A stretch of 19,939 nucleotides of DNA from UPXZ01 sp964541615. Lineage in GTDB: Bacteria; Bacteroidota; Bacteroidia; Bacteroidales; Paludibacteraceae. Shown here piece by piece: positions 17,436 through 19,939 of this stretch. Under the pieces are notes generated by a model, which saw only the letters and a program-made list of their open reading frames with translations, was not told the DNA's origin and ran no database searches. The DNA is taken from positions 1 to 19,939 of the forward strand of contig CAZIRA010000038.1 of NCBI GenBank assembly GCA_964541615.1, written 5' to 3'. A program made the position numbers and the translations under genes. Position 1 is the stretch's first letter, and the number at the start of each line of letters is the position of its first letter.

Positions 17436-17535
17436 NNNNNNNNNNNNNNNNNNNNNNNNNNNNNNNNNNNNNNNNNNNNNNNNNNNNNNNNNNNNNNNNN
17501 NNNNNNNNNNNNNNNNNNNNNNNNNNNNNNNNNNN
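17436..17535. other. Assembly gap (100 N)
   Basis: Exactly 100 N separate the GH43 end from the GH3 body. A round 100 is usually a placeholder for a gap of unknown size. The downstream GH3 lacks roughly its first 100 residues compared with what the family needs, so at least about 300 bases plus an intergenic spacer are expected here. That makes the true gap probably longer than drawn. Confidence 0.97.
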
Positions 17536-19839
17536 GCTGTTTTTAATGTATTCAATGCTGTTTCGGATGAGGCAAGAGCCAAACACAGCGCCTATTCTGC
17601 CAACGGTGAATTCGGACGTTACCAGGGATTGACCATGTGGACGCCGACCATTAATATTTTCCGTGATCCTCGCTGGGGAAGAGGTATTGAAACATACGGT
17701 GAAGACCCTTATCTCACTTCAAAAATGGGTGTGGCTGCTGTAAAAGGTTTGCAGGGTGAAAAAGACGGCCGATATGACAAGGTTCATGCTTGTGCAAAAC
17801 ACTTTGCTGTGCACTCAGGGCCGGAATGGAACCGACATTCCTACAATGCCGAAAATATCAGTCTACGTGATTTACACGAAACGTATCTGCCGGCTTTCAA
17901 GGCTTTGGTAGAAGATGCAAAAGTGAAAGAGGTGATGTGTGCCTACAACCGGTTTGAAGGAGAACCTTGCTGTGGAAGCAACAGGCTTTTGGTCGATATT
18001 TTAAGAAACAAATGGAATTTTGAAGGAATCGTAGTGGCTGACTGTGGAGCAATTGCTGACTTTTATAAACCCAATGCTCACTTAACCCACCCGGATGCAG
18101 CAACTGCTTCTGCTGCAGGAGTTTTGAGCGGGACAGACCTCGATTGCGGATCCAGTTACAGTGCTTTGGTGGAAAGCGTGAAAGCCGGATATATCAGTGA
18201 AAAAGAGTTGGATGTTTCGGTTAGGAGATTGCTTAAAGCCCGTTTTGAACTGGGTGAAATGGATAACAATGCCAATAATCCCTGGGCTGAAATTCCTTAT
18301 TCTGTTGTAGCTTCTGATGCTCACGATGCTTTGTCGCTGGATATGGCTCGTCAATCCATGACACTTTTGTTGAACAAAAACAATATTCTTCCACTGAAAA
18401 GAGGTGGTTTGAACTTGGCTGTGATGGGACCAAATGCCAACGATTCAGTTATGCAGTGGGGTAATTACAACGGGACACCGCGAAAAACGATTACGATTCT
18501 CGAAGGAATTCGTGCTTCGTTGGGTGCTGGTGACAAATTGGTTTACGATCAGGGATGCAGCTGGGTAGAAAGTACGTTGATGAACAGCGGTTTTAGCCAG
18601 TGTGAATCAGAAAACGGAAAAGGTTTTACTGCCAAATATTGGAATAATTACTCAAAAGAAGGTGCTCCGGTAGCTACGCGTCAGATTACTACTCCGTTTG
18701 TTTTTAATGCTTCCGGAGCTACAGTTTTTGCTCCCGGTGTGAATCTGACAAATTTTTCAGCCACTTACAATACTGTTTTCACGCCTGAAAAATCGGGTGA
18801 AGTTGTTTTCGAATTTTATGCAAACGGATTTGTTCAGTTATTTGTGGATGGAGTAGAAGTGAAAAGCGTCAGAGCCAATCACGGAGGCAGAAAGACCACT
18901 CACATGATGAAAGTGGAAGGCGACAAACCTTACAACATCCAGATAGATTTTGCCTACACAAGAGGTGATGCGCAGCTGAATTTTGATTTTGGACTGAAAG
19001 AAGAAATCGATATTCAAAAATCATTGAAAAAAATCGGAAACGCTGATGTAGTTTTATTTGTGGGAGGTATTTCTCCATCGCTTGAAGGGGAAGAAATGGG
19101 AGTGAATCTGCCGGGTTTCCGTGGTGGTGATCGTACTGAAATTGAGCTTCCGGCCGTTCAGCGTGAATTTATGGCAGCATTACGCAAAGCGGGTAAAAAA
19201 GTCATTTTCATCAATTGTTCCGGCTCGCCCATTGCTATGGAGCCTGAAGTACAGAATTGCGAAGCAATTTTACAGGCCTGGTATCCCGGACAATCGGGCG
19301 GAAAAGCTGTGGCAGACGTTGTTTTTGGAGATTATAATCCTGCAGGAAGATTGCCTGTCACTTTTTACAAAAACATAAACCAGCTACCTGATTTTGAAAA
19401 CTATAACATGAAAGGCAGAACCTACCGCTACATGCATGATGCGCCACTTTTCCCATTTGGATACGGACTCAGCTATACCACTTTCGAATATGGTAAAGCA
19501 AAAATCAGCAAAAAGAAAATCAAACAAAATCAACCGTTAAAATTGACAGTTTCGGTAACCAATACAGGGAAAATGGACGGCGAGGAAGTTATACAGATTT
19601 ACATGAAAAAAGCAGGTGATGACAACGGACCGATCCTGACATTGCGAGATTTCAAACGTGTGAAAATTACAGCTGGAAAGACTGAGAAAATTAAGTTTGA
19701 ATTGTCCGGGAGCCAGTTGGAGTGGTGGAATGAGAATTCGGGTGAAGTAGAAATCCATGGTGGAAAATTTGAAATATTTGCAGGTCCAAGTTCTAAAAAA
19801 GAAGATTTGATAAAAGCGGGAGTTGTTCAGATAAAGTAA
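17536..19839 (+). CDS. GH3 beta-xylosidase/beta-glucosidase with PA14 insert, 5' partial
   Basis: A glycoside hydrolase of family 3, an exo-acting enzyme releasing xylose or glucose. The first 767 visible residues start in mid-domain at AVFNVFNAVSDEARAKH; the true start and signal peptide are lost in the gap. The catalytic barrel shows DPRWGRGIETYGEDPYL, CAKHFAVHSGPEWNRH and GIVVADCGAI, whose aspartate (codon 18040-18042) is the expected nucleophile. A PA14 domain is inserted in the second domain at about 18622-19010 (starting FTAKYWNNY), followed by the rest of GH3_C (VLFVGG, LEGEEMGVNLPG, AWYPGQSGG, FPFGYGLSYTTFEY) and a C-terminal Fn3-like domain at about 19540-19780. PA14 inserts occur in many Bacteroidota GH3 enzymes and shape the substrate pocket. 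Pairing with GH43 favours xylosidase activity, by inference. An apparent start at 17419, inside the GH43 end, is an artefact of reading through the N run. Confidence 0.93.
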   Translation, partial: AVFNVFNAVSDEARAKHSAYSANGEFGRYQGLTMWTPTINIFRDPRWGRGIETYGEDPYLTSKMGVAAVKGLQGEKDGRYDKVHACAKHFAVHSGPEWNRHSYNAENISLRDLHETYLPAFKALVEDAKVKEVMCAYNRFEGEPCCGSNRLLVDILRNKWNFEGIVVADCGAIADFYKPNAHLTHPDAATASAAGVLSGTDLDCGSSYSALVESVKAGYISEKELDVSVRRLLKARFELGEMDNNANNPWAEIPYSVVASDAHDALSLDMARQSMTLLLNKNNILPLKRGGLNLAVMGPNANDSVMQWGNYNGTPRKTITILEGIRASLGAGDKLVYDQGCSWVESTLMNSGFSQCESENGKGFTAKYWNNYSKEGAPVATRQITTPFVFNASGATVFAPGVNLTNFSATYNTVFTPEKSGEVVFEFYANGFVQLFVDGVEVKSVRANHGGRKTTHMMKVEGDKPYNIQIDFAYTRGDAQLNFDFGLKEEIDIQKSLKKIGNADVVLFVGGISPSLEGEEMGVNLPGFRGGDRTEIELPAVQREFMAALRKAGKKVIFINCSGSPIAMEPEVQNCEAILQAWYPGQSGGKAVADVVFGDYNPAGRLPVTFYKNINQLPDFENYNMKGRTYRYMHDAPLFPFGYGLSYTTFEYGKAKISKKKIKQNQPLKLTVSVTNTGKMDGEEVIQIYMKKAGDDNGPILTLRDFKRVKITAGKTEKIKFELSGSQLEWWNENSGEVEIHGGKFEIFAGPSSKKEDLIKAGVVQIK

Positions 19840-19939
19840 TTCGAAATTATTAATAAAACAAATTTATAGCAGGCAATAATAGTTCCGGCACATAAAAAAA
19901 CAGTTTCAGGAACAAAAAAGAAGTGCGAGCATAAAAAAA

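Noticed and set aside
17419..17535. Apparent GH3 start at 17419 overlapping the GH43 end
   Set aside because: The frame runs through 100 N whose number is arbitrary, so the start and its phase carry no information. The GH3 start lies inside the gap.
19840..19939. Possible terminator or gene start after GH3
   Set aside because: Only a weak gttcc/ggaac pairing with a long loop is present and no reading frame begins; nothing could be supported before the window ends.

Overview
The window reads as a polysaccharide utilization locus (PUL) for pectin from a member of the Bacteroidota, most likely the order Bacteroidales. Three things support this: a SusC/SusD pair, lipoprotein and Sec signal peptides of Bacteroidota type, and C-terminal sorting tails of the type IX secretion system (T9SS). 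Intergenic DNA is AT-rich, and start codons are preceded by A-rich tracts rather than clear Shine-Dalgarno sites, which is usual for the phylum. I cannot name the genus. The combination of a pectin PUL with T9SS tails suggests a Paludibacter-like or other environmental Bacteroidales rather than a typical gut Bacteroides, but that is inference. A run of 100 N shows that this is a draft scaffold.

All ten genes lie on the plus strand. The order is: GH28 polygalacturonase (134-1759) followed by a strong terminator; a large modular CE8 pectin methylesterase (1886-5179); a REP-like palindrome; a CE12-type rhamnogalacturonan acetylesterase (5244-6026); a 211-base AT-rich gap; SusC (6238-9384) and SusD (9422-11377); an intergenic hairpin; a GH105 unsaturated galacturonyl/rhamnogalacturonyl hydrolase (11529-12698); two tandem PL1 pectate lyases (12723-14408 and 14415-15785); a GH43 (15837-17426); an assembly gap (17436-17535); and a GH3 with a PA14 insert that has lost its N-terminus to the gap (17536-19839). 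No RNA genes, CRISPR arrays, insertion sequences or regulator genes were seen.

The genes fit one pathway. The methylesterase and acetylesterase strip methyl and acetyl groups from pectin. The two PL1 lyases cut de-esterified homogalacturonan by beta-elimination, and SusD and SusC capture and import the oligosaccharides. GH105 removes the unsaturated uronate left at the non-reducing end by the lyases, and GH28 hydrolyses saturated galacturonides. GH43 and GH3 probably remove arabinose or xylose side chains, which would suit xylogalacturonan or hemicellulose bound to pectin. No regulator (HTCS, SusR or ECF sigma) and no intracellular uronate catabolism genes are present, so these must lie elsewhere.

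The least ordinary points are these: the two tandem lyases differ in that only the first carries a T9SS tail; the methylesterase has about 650 residues of mostly uncharacterised accessory modules and a T9SS-like end; and several intergenic inverted repeats (18-60, 5191-5221, 11442-11486) may shape expression. The system as a whole is a recognisable pectin PUL and not a wholly new system.
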